NCBI GenBank assembly: GCA_026225055.1
Contig: JAMFSA010000159.1
Location: forward strand, 1-64,000
DNA from: Mucilaginibacter xinganensis
GTDB lineage: Bacteria > Bacteroidota > Bacteroidia > Sphingobacteriales > Sphingobacteriaceae
Length of the DNA: 64,000 nucleotides
Direction: 5' to 3'
Part shown: positions 19,116-27,931 of the stretch, piece by piece
How positions within the stretch are numbered: the stretch's first letter is position 1
How the letters are laid out: every line of letters starts with the position of its first letter
Notes under the pieces: generated by a model
The model's input: the letters and a program-made list of their open reading frames with translations, nothing else
Database searches by the model: none
Told to the model about the DNA's origin: nothing
Program-made: the position numbers and the translations under genes

Positions 19116-19799
19116 TCAATGGCTTTGCTCCAAAAACGGGGATATTTTATCCAAGACGAATTGCAGTTGCTGATCGGGCGTGAGTTTTGTGTTATCTAAT
19201 ACAATAGCATCATCGGCCCGTACCAAAGGGCTCTCTTTACGGGTAGTATCCTGGTAATCACGATGGGCCAGGTTTTCAAATACTTCTTCAAGGGTAATAT
19301 CAGGGTTTTTAGGTAAGAGCTCCTTATAGCGTCTTTCAGCCCTGATTTTTGGATCGGCAGTCATGAAAATTTTAAGTTGGGCATGTGGAAAAACAGCTGT
19401 GCCAATATCACGGCCATCCATTACAATATTACTTGATTTTCCCATACGCTGCTGCTGTTTAACCATTTCAACACGCACCTCATGCAGGGCAGATACAGCA
19501 CTTACTTTTTCTGATACCGGCATCTGGCGTATTTCTTCTGATACTTCCTCATCATTCAGTATAATATGAGTTTCATAATCACGCGCATGAAAATTTAGGT
19601 GGATGTTTTTCAGGGCCTGCTCAATTTGCAGGTGATCATCAAGGTTAATGTTATTACGTAAAAAATATAGTGTAACAGCACGGTACATAGCACCGCTGTC
19701 TACGTAAATAAAATGAAGTTTTCTGGCTAATGCTTTTGCTAAAGTACTTTTACCGCATGATGAATAACCATCAATTGCAACAACAATATTCTTACTCAT
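19116..19799 (-). CDS. cmk: Cytidylate kinase
   Basis: A 227-residue (d)CMP kinase. The P-loop is IDGYSSCGKSTLAKALA (about 8-24), followed by the CMP-binding YVDSGAMYRAVTLYFL segment and the MDGRDIGTAVFPHAQLKIF motif. The C-terminal RRYKELLPKN...HRDYQDTTRKESPL region is the usual LID and nucleotide-binding part. A housekeeping gene of pyrimidine metabolism on the opposite strand, splitting the fucose block from the rhamnose block. Confidence 0.96.
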   Translation of the reverse strand: MSKNIVVAIDGYSSCGKSTLAKALARKLHFIYVDSGAMYRAVTLYFLRNNINLDDHLQIEQALKNIHLNFHARDYETHIILNDEEVSEEIRQMPVSEKVSAVSALHEVRVEMVKQQQRMGKSSNIVMDGRDIGTAVFPHAQLKIFMTADPKIRAERRYKELLPKNPDITLEEVFENLAHRDYQDTTRKESPLVRADDAIVLDNTKLTPDQQLQFVLDKISPFLEQSH

Positions 19800-20097
19800 A
19801 AAGAAACTAAATTACAAAAAAATAAGATATCCAGCCCTTGTCTTAAAAATCAATAACCAAAATATCAGCCAAATTAAATTTTCTTGTGTATAGGAACCAT
19901 TAAATATGAAGAAATAATCATGAGACAGATTTTGTATACCTAATTCATCCTGAATAAAATCAAGTAATAGTTAACCTTATAGTAGTTTCGGGTACTACAT
20001 TTTATTTATATTTGTGTGTAATATTTGATTCCCTGTTTTAAGTATAATTTATTGATATCTTTTTTTTGGGAGATCATAAAGTATTATTTTAGCCATA
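19800..20097. other. AT-rich divergent intergenic region between cmk and rfbB
   Basis: Just under 300 bases without a gene. It must hold divergent promoters: TATATTTG at 20007-20014 is an exact -7 box for rfbB. No clear cmk promoter, repeat or RNA gene is seen. Confidence 0.6.
19986..20014 (+). promoter_or_regulatory. rfbB: Candidate rfbB promoter
   Basis: TTTC (19986-19989, three of four bases of TTTG) then 17 bases and TATATTTG (20007-20014), an exact TAnnTTTG. The predicted leader to the ATG at 20098 is about 80 bases. Confidence 0.4.
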
Positions 20098-21147
20098 ATG
20101 AAAACAATCTTAATTACCGGCGGCGCCGGATTTATCGGATCACATGTGGTTCGCCGTTTTGTAACACAATATTCGGATTATCGTATCGTAAACGTTGATG
20201 CGCTTACATATGCCGGTAACCTGGAGAATTTAAAAGACATTGAGCAGGCCCCAAATTACATTTTTGAAAAAGCCGATATAAAAGACAGCGCACGTATCAG
20301 CGCTATTTTTGATCAGTATAATATTACCGATGTTATTCACCTGGCAGCAGAATCGCATGTAGATAGGTCTATTCTTAGTCCGATGGATTTTGTATATACC
20401 AACGTGATAGGTACTGTAACATTACTGGATATAGCCAAAAATAAATGGAAAGATAATTATAAGGATCACCTATTTTACCACGTATCAACCGATGAAGTTT
20501 ACGGTGCTTTAGGCGCTGAAGGCTTGTTTACCGAGGATACACGTTACGATCCGCATTCGCCATATAGCGCGAGCAAGGCAGCATCAGATCACTTTGTACG
20601 TGCATACTATGATACTTATGGCTTACAGGTAGTGGTATCAAACTGTTCCAACAATTACGGGCCAAACCATTTTCCTGAAAAACTGATCCCTTTGATGATC
20701 AATAACATCATCCATAATAAACCTTTACCGGTTTATGGCGATGGTAAATATACCCGCGACTGGCTATATGTTATCGATCACGCCCGCGCTATCGACCTGA
20801 TATTCCACGAAGGCAAAAAAGGTGATACCTATAACATAGGCGGCTTTAACGAGTGGCAAAACATTAACCTGGTACATGTGCTTTGCAAGCAGATGGACGA
20901 AAAACTGGGCAGAGAAGAGGGCACAAGCGCCAACTTAATCACGTATGTAAAAGACCGCCCGGGTCATGACCTTCGCTACGCTATTGATGCCGGTAAGATC
21001 AATAAAGAATTAGGCTGGTCGCCATCAGTTACGTTTGAAGAAGGACTTTCTGCCACTATTGATTGGTTTTTATCAAACCAGGAGTGGTTAAATAATATTA
21101 CAAGCGGCGCGTACGCCCATTATTACGAAACGCAATACGAAAACTAA
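20098..21147 (+). CDS. rfbB: dTDP-glucose 4,6-dehydratase
   Basis: A 349-residue SDR enzyme, second step of dTDP-L-rhamnose synthesis. It shows the NAD loop ITGGAGFIGSHVVRRF (5-20), HLAAESHVDRSI, the catalytic threonine-Asp-Glu region in HVSTDEVYGALG, and Y-x3-K in PYSASKAASDHFV. C-terminal RPGHDLRYAIDAGKI is typical of RmlB. It starts a four-gene rhamnose set; the rfbC start is 23 bases after its stop. Confidence 0.98.
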   Translation: MKTILITGGAGFIGSHVVRRFVTQYSDYRIVNVDALTYAGNLENLKDIEQAPNYIFEKADIKDSARISAIFDQYNITDVIHLAAESHVDRSILSPMDFVYTNVIGTVTLLDIAKNKWKDNYKDHLFYHVSTDEVYGALGAEGLFTEDTRYDPHSPYSASKAASDHFVRAYYDTYGLQVVVSNCSNNYGPNHFPEKLIPLMINNIIHNKPLPVYGDGKYTRDWLYVIDHARAIDLIFHEGKKGDTYNIGGFNEWQNINLVHVLCKQMDEKLGREEGTSANLITYVKDRPGHDLRYAIDAGKINKELGWSPSVTFEEGLSATIDWFLSNQEWLNNITSGAYAHYYETQYEN

Positions 21148-21170
21148 TTTTTGCGTATTACACCTACCCA

Positions 21171-21725
21171 ATGAATATAACACAAACACCTCTTGAAGGT
21201 TGTATAGTACTAACTCCGCGCGTATTTAATGATGAGCGGGGCTATTTTTTCGAATCATTTAACGAAAAAACGTTTAACGATGCCGTTGGCAGATCCGTAC
21301 ATTTTGTACAGGATAATCAATCGTTCTCTACCAAAGGAGTATTGCGTGGCTTGCACCTGCAAAAAGGGGAGCATGCACAGTCAAAACTGGTAAGGGTAAC
21401 CCGCGGCGAAGTACTGGATGTAGCGGTCGACTTGAGAAAGGCATCTGCAACTTACGGTCAGTATCACGCTGTATTGTTGTCTGAAACTAACAACAGCCAG
21501 TTCTTCATTCCACGTGGTTTCGCGCATGGTTTTGTTGTTTTAAGCGATGAAGCGGTATTCCAGTACAAATGCGATAATTATTACAACAAAGCATCAGAAG
21601 GAGGCCTGCATTTTGCTGATCCGGGTATCAATATCAACTGGCAATTGCCTGCGGATAGTCTGCTTGTTTCAGATAAAGATAAGGAACTGCCTTTTTTAAA
21701 AGATGCAGGTGATTTTGGTTTTTAA
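21171..21725 (+). CDS. rfbC: dTDP-4-dehydrorhamnose 3,5-epimerase
   Basis: A 184-residue cupin-fold epimerase, the third step of the dTDP-L-rhamnose pathway. Signature stretches are FFESFNEKTFND, VQDNQSFSTKGVLRGLHLQ with the catalytic His in GLHLQ, VLDVAVDLRKASATYGQ with the partner Asp, and FIPRGFAHGFVVLSD. The normal length and motif order leave little doubt. Confidence 0.97.
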   Translation: MNITQTPLEGCIVLTPRVFNDERGYFFESFNEKTFNDAVGRSVHFVQDNQSFSTKGVLRGLHLQKGEHAQSKLVRVTRGEVLDVAVDLRKASATYGQYHAVLLSETNNSQFFIPRGFAHGFVVLSDEAVFQYKCDNYYNKASEGGLHFADPGININWQLPADSLLVSDKDKELPFLKDAGDFGF

Positions 21726-21752
21726 TATTAAGCATTGTTCATAAATAAATTA

Positions 21753-22610
21753 ATGGGAAACATTGTAGTATTTGGAGCCTCAGGACAATTAGGCCATTGC
21801 TTAAAAAAGGTAGCAGAAGAAAAAGGGGTAGCTGATATTCATTTTCTGCCCGAAGACGAAGCCAATATTTTAAACGTGGAAGCGATTAAAACGGTATTCG
21901 AAAAATATAAACCGACCTATGCCATAAACTGCGCGGCATATACTGCGGTTGATAAAGCCGAGGATGATGTAGACCTTGCCCGGAGCATCAACAAAACCGG
22001 GGCCGAAAATCTGGCCGTAGCCTGTAAAGCAGCCGGTTCTGTGTTGGTTCATGTTTCTACCGATTTCGTATTTCAAGGAAACTCAGTTAACCCGCTGGTT
22101 GAGGACGATATTGCAGAACCGATCAGCATTTACGGTGTAACCAAATTAGAAGGTGAGCAGGATATCACCCGGATATTGGATGAGCATTTTATACTGCGCA
22201 CAAGCTGGTTGTATTCGGAGTTTGGTAATAACTTTGTTAAAACCATGCTTAAGCTGGGCGCTGAACGAGATCTGCTTAAAATAATTGCCGATCAGGTGGG
22301 TACACCAACTTACGGTATTGATCTGGCTGCATCTATATTGGATATTATTGCATCAGGCAAAACAACTTACGGCATCTATCATTATAGTAACGAAGGAGTT
22401 GCATCATGGTATGATTTTACAAAGGCAATCTTTGATCTTTCTAAAACCGGCACTAAAGTATTGCCTATACGCACATCTGAATATCCAACCAAAGCAACCA
22501 GACCGGCTTATTCGGTTATGGATAAAACAAAGATCAAGCGAACATTTGGTATAGAAATACCGTATTGGAGAGATAGCCTGGCTATCTGTATTGAAAGGCT
22601 TAAACAATAA
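21753..22610 (+). CDS. rfbD: dTDP-4-dehydrorhamnose reductase
   Basis: A 285-residue SDR enzyme, final step to dTDP-L-rhamnose. It has the NAD(P) loop VFGASGQLGHCL (about 5-16), INCAAYTAVDKAEDD, STDFVFQG, and Y-x3-K in IYGVTKLEGEQ. I choose the ATG at 21753 over the in-frame TTG at 21735 because the Rossmann strand begins five residues after it. A palindromic REP-like element follows before rfbA. Confidence 0.96.
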   Translation: MGNIVVFGASGQLGHCLKKVAEEKGVADIHFLPEDEANILNVEAIKTVFEKYKPTYAINCAAYTAVDKAEDDVDLARSINKTGAENLAVACKAAGSVLVHVSTDFVFQGNSVNPLVEDDIAEPISIYGVTKLEGEQDITRILDEHFILRTSWLYSEFGNNFVKTMLKLGAERDLLKIIADQVGTPTYGIDLAASILDIIASGKTTYGIYHYSNEGVASWYDFTKAIFDLSKTGTKVLPIRTSEYPTKATRPAYSVMDKTKIKRTFGIEIPYWRDSLAICIERLKQ

Positions 22611-22625
22611 TAACTAAAAATGCTT

Positions 22626-22718
22626 TGTCATTTCGAACGATAGAGAGAAATCTTCTACGCTATATAACGCGCGGATATGGTGAAGAAGATTTCTCCTCGT
22701 ACCTCGTTCGAAATGACA
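22626..22718. repeat. REP-like palindromic element between rfbD and rfbA
   Basis: Nested inverted repeats: 22626-22640 pairs exactly with 22704-22718 (TGTCATTTCGAACGA arm), and GAGAAATCTTCT at 22645-22656 pairs with 22684-22695. The outer arms and the spacing fit an interspersed palindromic repeat rather than a terminator, as there is no T-run. Confidence 0.85.
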
Positions 22719-22743
22719 TTTACATCTATAACACATCACAACC

Positions 22744-23607
22744 ATGAAAGGAATAATATTAGCAGGTGGTTCAGGCACCCGTCTTTACCCCATCACCAAA
22801 GCTATCAGCAAACAATTAATGCCGATATATGATAAGCCCATGATCTATTATCCATTATCAGTATTAATGCTGGCGGGGATTAAAGATGTGCTTATTATTA
22901 CTACTCCTGAAGATCAGGATGGTTTTATACGCCTGTTGGGTGATGGTGCCGAGTTGGGTTGTAACTTTCAATTCGCGGTGCAGGAAAAGCCAAACGGACT
23001 TGCCCAGGCATTCGTGATCGGTGCTGATTTCATCGGCGACGATAAAGCCGCGTTGGTTTTGGGTGATAATATTTTTTACGGATCGGGCTTTAGCAAACTG
23101 ATACAGAGCTTTAACGATGTAAACGGTGCCGCTATTTTTGCTTACCCGGTTGCGGATCCTGAACGTTATGGTGTGGTTGAGTTTGATAAGGATTTTAAAG
23201 CATTATCACTGGAGGAAAAACCAACAGCGCCTAAGTCGAATTACGCTGTACCTGGCTTATATTTTTATGATAATTCAGTAATTGAAATAGCTAAAAACAT
23301 AGCCCCATCGCCACGCGGTGAGTACGAGATAACGGATGTTAACAAGGTTTATCTTGAAAATGGCACACTTCAGGTAGGCCTGATGGATAGGGGTATGGCT
23401 TGGTTAGATACCGGTACATTTGATTCATTAAGTGATGCATCTGAGTTTGTGCGCGTAATTGAGAAACGCCAGGATACCAAAATTGGCTGTATTGAAGAAG
23501 TAGCCTACCGGATGGGCTTTATTGATCGTGATGCTTTGCTGGTATTAGCTGAAAAATATATTAAAAGCGGTTACGGTAAGTATTTAAAAAACCTGCCTGT
23601 ACTATAA
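22744..23607 (+). CDS. rfbA: Glucose-1-phosphate thymidylyltransferase
   Basis: A 287-residue nucleotidyltransferase that makes dTDP-glucose, the first step toward dTDP-L-rhamnose. The signature is [20 protein letters not shown] (6-25), then [28 protein letters not shown] with the metal-binding Asp, and [20 protein letters not shown]. It is RmlA-like in length. It is the last of the rhamnose set and is separated from rfbD by a palindromic element. Confidence 0.98.
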   Translation: MKGIILAGGSGTRLYPITKAISKQLMPIYDKPMIYYPLSVLMLAGIKDVLIITTPEDQDGFIRLLGDGAELGCNFQFAVQEKPNGLAQAFVIGADFIGDDKAALVLGDNIFYGSGFSKLIQSFNDVNGAAIFAYPVADPERYGVVEFDKDFKALSLEEKPTAPKSNYAVPGLYFYDNSVIEIAKNIAPSPRGEYEITDVNKVYLENGTLQVGLMDRGMAWLDTGTFDSLSDASEFVRVIEKRQDTKIGCIEEVAYRMGFIDRDALLVLAEKYIKSGYGKYLKNLPVL

Positions 23608-23611
23608 AAAT

Positions 23612-23725
23612 AAACACGAATTTCACGAATAGCTTTGCGAGTTCCACGAATTACTAAGATGATTCGTGGAATTTGTGTGTTATATTTAATTCGTCCTATT
23701 AGAAAAAATTAGTGAAATTCGTGCT
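23612..23725. repeat. Nested palindromic element between rfbA and the UbiD gene
   Basis: CACGAATTTCAC at 23615-23626 pairs with GTGAAATTCGTG at 23712-23723, and inside it TTCCACGAAT at 23642-23651 pairs with ATTCGTGGAA at 23662-23671. The sequence is a variation on one theme (CACGAAT), typical of interspersed repeats in this phylum. Confidence 0.8.
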
Positions 23726-23746
23726 CACTAATTTTTATACCTGCCT

Positions 23747-25585
23747 ATGGGGTACCCGAGTTTACAAGCCTGTGTTGCCGATCTTGAAAAAAACGGTCGT
23801 TTAATACGTATTAAGGAGGAAGTTGACCCATGCCTGCAAATGGCAGCCATACACCTGCGTGTATTTGAAAACCAAGGCCCGGCCATACTTTTCGAAAATG
23901 TAAAAGGCAGCAAATTTCCGGCGGTATCAAATCTGTTCGGTACGCTTGATCGTTCCCGCTTTATTTTCAGGGATACGCTGGATAAGATCAAAACACTGGT
24001 CGACCTTAAATCAGATCCCATTCGAGCCATAAAGCACCCCTTTAAATATGCTAATGTAGCGCTCACGGCTTTATCGGCTTTGCCCATGAAAACCGGTAAA
24101 AACGTACCGGTAAACTTTGGTCGTACCCATATTAGTGAACTGCCGCAAATAGTTAACTGGCCCGATGATGGTGGCCCTTTTGTTACTATGCCGCAGGTAT
24201 ATACCGAGGATGCCGACAAACCCGGCATTATAAATGCCAACCTGGGGATGTACCGCATACAAATGGCAGGCAATGATTATATAACCGATAAGGAAATCGG
24301 TCTGCATTACCAGTTGCACAGGGGTATTGGTGTACATCAAACAAAAGCAAACGCAAAAGGTCAGCCTTTAAAAGTAAGTATATTTGTAGGCGGCCCGCCA
24401 TCGCACCCGGTAGCGGCGGTTATGCCACTGCCTGAAGGCTTATCAGAAATGACTTTCGCCGGTGCGTTAGGAAACCGTCGCTTTAGATATTTTTATGATG
24501 CGGAAGGTTTTTGTATTTCATCTGATGCTGATTTTGTGATCACCGGTACAGTAATGCCGCATGAAAATAAACTGGAAGGCCCCTTTGGGGATCACTTGGG
24601 TTATTATAGCCTTAAACATCCTTTCCCGTTATTGAAAGTGCATAATGTTTACCATCGTAAGGATGCCATATGGAGCTTTACAGTAGTAGGCAGGCCACCG
24701 CAGGAGGATACCAGTTTCGGCGCTTTGATCCACGAGATAACCGGTTCGGCCATACCAAAAGAAATACCAGGTCTGCATGCCGTAAATGCAGTTGATGCCG
24801 CAGGCGTGCACCCCTTACTTTTTGCCATAGGCAGTGAGCGTTATACCCCATACATAAAGGAACGCAAGCCACAGGAAATATTAACTATTGCCAATCATAT
24901 ACTGGGGAAAAGTCAGCTGAGTTTGGCTAAATTTCTGTTTATTGCTGCAAAGGAGGATGATCCTTCTTTAAATGTAAATGACATCGGTGGGTTTTTAAAG
25001 CATATTTTGCAAAGGATAGATCTTACACGAGATCTGCACTTCTACACCAAAACCACCATTGATACGTTGGATTACAGCGGCAGCGGACTAAACTCTGGCA
25101 GTAAAGTAGCTGTGACAGTTGCAGGTGATATCAAAAGGGAATTGTGGACAGAGATCCCGGCAAACTTTAGCATGCCGCAACCGTTTAATAATTATAAAAT
25201 GGTAATGCCGGGTGTGCTGGCAGTAGAGATCCCGAAGAATATCAACAACAAAGATATTGGTGGGATGATCAGTACTTTGGATGCTCATTTCGCGGATAAT
25301 GATTTGAATGGATTACCATTAATGGTATTATGCGATGATGCCGCCTTTACCGCGCAAAATTTGGATAATTTTGTATGGGTAACGTTTACACGCAGCAACC
25401 CATCGCATGATATTTATGGGGTACACAGCTTTACCGAGCATAAACACTGGGGCTGCAAAGGTCCGCTGATAATTGATGCGAGGATAAAGCCACACCATGC
25501 GCCGGTTTTGGAAAAGGATACAGCGGTTGAAAAGTTAGTGGATAAAATGGGGGAGAAAGGCGGGAGTTTGTATGGGGTTATATAA
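23747..25585 (+). CDS. UbiD-family decarboxylase
   Basis: A 612-residue soluble protein of the UbiD family, prenylated-FMN-dependent (de)carboxylases. It opens with LQACVADLEKNGRLIRIKEE and continues with the family's PAILFENVKGSKFPAVSNLF segment, GMYRIQMAGND, GGPPSHPVAAVMPLPEG and the MPHENKLEGPFGDHLGYYS motif, which lies in the prFMN/metal-binding region. The roughly 600-residue length matches the branch often linked to quinone synthesis in Bacteroidota. Substrate not determinable here; no ubiX-like flavin prenyltransferase gene is in the window. It is not obviously part of sugar metabolism despite its position. Confidence 0.9.
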   Translation: MGYPSLQACVADLEKNGRLIRIKEEVDPCLQMAAIHLRVFENQGPAILFENVKGSKFPAVSNLFGTLDRSRFIFRDTLDKIKTLVDLKSDPIRAIKHPFKYANVALTALSALPMKTGKNVPVNFGRTHISELPQIVNWPDDGGPFVTMPQVYTEDADKPGIINANLGMYRIQMAGNDYITDKEIGLHYQLHRGIGVHQTKANAKGQPLKVSIFVGGPPSHPVAAVMPLPEGLSEMTFAGALGNRRFRYFYDAEGFCISSDADFVITGTVMPHENKLEGPFGDHLGYYSLKHPFPLLKVHNVYHRKDAIWSFTVVGRPPQEDTSFGALIHEITGSAIPKEIPGLHAVNAVDAAGVHPLLFAIGSERYTPYIKERKPQEILTIANHILGKSQLSLAKFLFIAAKEDDPSLNVNDIGGFLKHILQRIDLTRDLHFYTKTTIDTLDYSGSGLNSGSKVAVTVAGDIKRELWTEIPANFSMPQPFNNYKMVMPGVLAVEIPKNINNKDIGGMISTLDAHFADNDLNGLPLMVLCDDAAFTAQNLDNFVWVTFTRSNPSHDIYGVHSFTEHKHWGCKGPLIIDARIKPHHAPVLEKDTAVEKLVDKMGEKGGSLYGVI

Positions 25586-25800
25586 CTAGAGCCCCCGACC
25601 CCCTAAAGGGGGGGGATAAAATAGTATAAACCCTCTTTGCCGCTTGCGGTAGAGAGGGTGGTCGAGCGAAGCAAAGACCGGGTGAGTCAAACGGAGCGCG
25701 GCGAAGTTTCGCGTTAGTGATAGCAGCGGATACCGGCCTTGTGACTAAGGCCTGTGCAGTATGAGCGGATAGCACGGCCGAAGGCAACGCCCAAAAACTA
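25586..25800. repeat. G+C-rich structured intergenic repeats
   Basis: Part of a gap of about 325 bases. It begins with a CCCCCTAAAGGGGG-type palindrome (about 25592-25615), then a segment with AACCCTC/GAGGGT arms (about 25629-25660), then at about 25709-25791 an element bounded by GCGTT and AACGC with internal AGCGGATA repeats and GGCCTT/AAGGCC arms. It is much richer in G+C than its surroundings. No ORF is credible. It looks like mobile repeat elements or a structured RNA. Confidence 0.6.
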
Positions 25801-25878
25801 TCTGAACCCGAATTTATGGAATTAAAGAATTAAAGAAATTCGATAAAATTCTCCAATTCCAAAAAATTCGGGTTCAGA
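25801..25878. repeat. 15-bp inverted repeat before the S4-domain gene
   Basis: TCTGAACCCGAATTT at 25801-25815 is the exact reverse complement of 25864-25878, with about 48 AT-rich bases between. It ends 32 bases before the ATG of the next gene, so that gene's promoter must overlap or follow it. Confidence 0.8.
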
Positions 25879-25910
25879 AAAAAGAATTAAATTAGTTGGT
25901 GTATTTAACC

Positions 25911-26330
25911 ATGGCTGAAAAAGAGAAATTAAGAATTGATAAATACCTGTGGGCCATACGGGCGTTTAAAACACGCACATTAGCATCTGATGCTTGTAAA
26001 TCCGGACGGGTTAAGCTGGATGGGAATAACATTAAGCCGTCGCACGAAGTGAAAGTAGGGGAGATCTATCAGGTTTCAAAAGGGATTGAACGTAAAGTGA
26101 TAAAAGTTACCGGTTTGCTGGAGAGCAGGGTGGACGCTAAAACAGCGGTTTATTTTTATGAAGATATTACACCTGTTGAGCAAACCACGGCGTTTAAATC
26201 CATGTTTCATGCCCCACTGTTAATGCGCGACAGGGGTACGGGTAGGCCTACCAAAAAAGACAGGCGTGAGATTGACGACCTGAAAGATGACTTTTTTACC
26301 ACTGAGGATAAAACAGAAGACAAAGAATAA
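25911..26330 (+). CDS. S4-domain RNA-binding protein, Hsp15-like
   Basis: About 139 residues. The S4 domain is at residues about 6-70 with LRIDKYLWAIRAFKTRTLAS and GRVKLDGNNIKPSHEVKVGE, the core pattern of HslR/Hsp15, which binds stalled 50S subunits carrying peptidyl-tRNA. The C-terminal part is charged and ends in a Lys/Asp/Glu-rich tail. I use the ATG at 25911 rather than the in-frame TTG at 25896. The next gene starts 45 bases later on the same strand. Confidence 0.88.
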   Translation: MAEKEKLRIDKYLWAIRAFKTRTLASDACKSGRVKLDGNNIKPSHEVKVGEIYQVSKGIERKVIKVTGLLESRVDAKTAVYFYEDITPVEQTTAFKSMFHAPLLMRDRGTGRPTKKDRREIDDLKDDFFTTEDKTEDKE

Positions 26331-26374
26331 TTGTAAGAATAAATAGATATTTGCACCGGACTTAAACCGTCGAT

Positions 26375-27685
26375 ATGCCATCAACCATTACACAAAAGGA
26401 TTTAGGGGAAGTAAAAATTGCAATAATAGGTCTTGGCTATGTGGGTTTGCCCCTCGCGGTTGAATTTGCCAAAAAGCACGTAGTTGTTGGCTTTGATACC
26501 GGTAAACGCAGGATAAGTGAGTTAAGCAAAGGGATCGATCGGGTGCTATCAATAGATGATAGCTTATTACAAGAAGCTATAAATGTAAGTAGTACAAACC
26601 ACGGACTGCATTTAACTGATAAAATAGAGGATACGCACGACTGCAATTTCTACATTGTCACCGTACCCACCCCCGTTGATAAAATTAATCGCCCGGATCT
26701 TACCCACTTGTACAAGGCCAGTGAAACCGTAGGTAAGGTTTTGAGAAAGGGAGATATCGTTATTTATGAATCAACCGTATACCCCGGTGCCACCGAGGAG
26801 GAATGTGTGCCGATACTGGAAAAGGTATCAGGCTTAAAATTTAACGTTGATTTTTTTGCAGGATATTCACCGGAGCGGATTAACCCCGGCGATAAGGAGC
26901 ATACGCTCACAAAGGTGCTGAAGATCACATCCGGATCAACGCCTGAGGTTGCAGACATAGTTGATGACCTGTACAATACCATACTTAAAGCAGGCACACA
27001 CAAGGCAACATCAATAAAAGTTGCCGAGGCGGCAAAGGTGATTGAAAATTCGCAACGCGATATCAACATCGCTTTTGTTAATGAACTGGCAAAAATATTT
27101 AACCGCCTGGGGATTGATACAGAAGAGGTATTACAAGCAGCTGGTACTAAATGGAATTTCCTGAAGTATAAACCCGGACTGGTCGGCGGTCACTGTATAG
27201 GGGTTGACCCATACTATTTAGCACGCAAAGCCCAGCAAGTAGGCTATCACCCTGAAATTATTTTGGCGGGACGCAGACTGAACGATGGCATGGGCGAATA
27301 TGTAGCGCATGAGGTAGTTAAACTGATGATAAAAAAGGACATCGAAGTTAAAGGTTCGGATATACTGGTACTGGGCGTTACCTTTAAAGAGAATTGCCTT
27401 GATGTGCGTAATACCAAGGTGATTGATATTGTAAACACCTTAAAAGAGTACGATATCAATATCACCATTTTTGACCCGCTGGCTGATCCGCATGATTTGA
27501 ACCATGAATACGGCTGGACATCGGTAAAGCAACTGGATGAAAAAAAATGCTACGACGCGCTTATCATCGCGGTAGCCCATGATGAATTTAAAGGCCTCGA
27601 CTTTGCTAAACTTTGCAAGCAAAATAAAGTGATATATGATGTAAAAGGCATACTACCGAAGGGCGAGGTAGACGGTAGGCTGTAG
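26375..27685 (+). CDS. tviB: UDP-N-acetylhexosamine 6-dehydrogenase (TviB/WbpO-like)
   Basis: A 436-residue UDP-glucose/GDP-mannose dehydrogenase-family enzyme. It has the NAD loop [20 protein letters not shown], the [16 protein letters not shown] region, [31 protein letters not shown], and the catalytic cysteine in [15 protein letters not shown]. From memory these stretches match TviB of the Vi capsule and WbpO closely, so the likely reaction is oxidation of UDP-GalNAc or UDP-GlcNAc to the uronate. It probably feeds the same polysaccharide as the locus upstream, although it sits apart from it behind two unrelated genes. Confidence 0.9.
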   Translation: MPSTITQKDLGEVKIAIIGLGYVGLPLAVEFAKKHVVVGFDTGKRRISELSKGIDRVLSIDDSLLQEAINVSSTNHGLHLTDKIEDTHDCNFYIVTVPTPVDKINRPDLTHLYKASETVGKVLRKGDIVIYESTVYPGATEEECVPILEKVSGLKFNVDFFAGYSPERINPGDKEHTLTKVLKITSGSTPEVADIVDDLYNTILKAGTHKATSIKVAEAAKVIENSQRDINIAFVNELAKIFNRLGIDTEEVLQAAGTKWNFLKYKPGLVGGHCIGVDPYYLARKAQQVGYHPEIILAGRRLNDGMGEYVAHEVVKLMIKKDIEVKGSDILVLGVTFKENCLDVRNTKVIDIVNTLKEYDINITIFDPLADPHDLNHEYGWTSVKQLDEKKCYDALIIAVAHDEFKGLDFAKLCKQNKVIYDVKGILPKGEVDGRL

Positions 27686-27870
27686 TTAAAAGTTCAACCC
27701 CAGAGATAGAGCCAGAGCCTCGTGCGATTCCTTCCTCGGGGAAGGGAAGGTAGGGGTTTAATGAAGGGATATATTCGATGGTATAGTGCAGAAACCCCTC
27801 CCTGCCATTACTCATGCCATCGCGCCCCTCACTTGGGAGGGAACTTAAAAATACAAAGCATATAAATACA
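27686..27870. repeat. Interspersed repeat, copy 1
   Basis: The stretch 27783-27842 reads as a degenerate copy of the segment at 55690-55750: both share CCTGCCATTAC, then CCAT and GCGCCCCTC, then a GGGAGG/GGGAACT-like end. Upstream, 27741-27760 carries a GGGGAAGGGAAGGTAGGGG tract. No ORF is credible in it. Confidence 0.65.
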
Positions 27871-27906
27871 AAAAGCTGAAAGTCTTATCAACTTTCAGCT
27901 TTTTTC
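27871..27906. terminator. Bidirectional terminator between tviB and the ompH-like gene
   Basis: A perfect 13-bp stem, AAAAGCTGAAAGT (27871-27883) with 27891-27903, and a 7-base loop, with T-runs on both strands. It serves the ompH-like gene on the minus strand and can stop transcription coming from tviB. Confidence 0.9.
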
Positions 27907-27931
27907 TTTCGCCTTTCAGCTTTATAAAAAA

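Noticed and set aside
22626..25878. Repeats as ends of an insertion sequence carrying rfbA and the UbiD gene
   Set aside because: The repeats belong to different families, there is no transposase gene and each is palindromic by itself.
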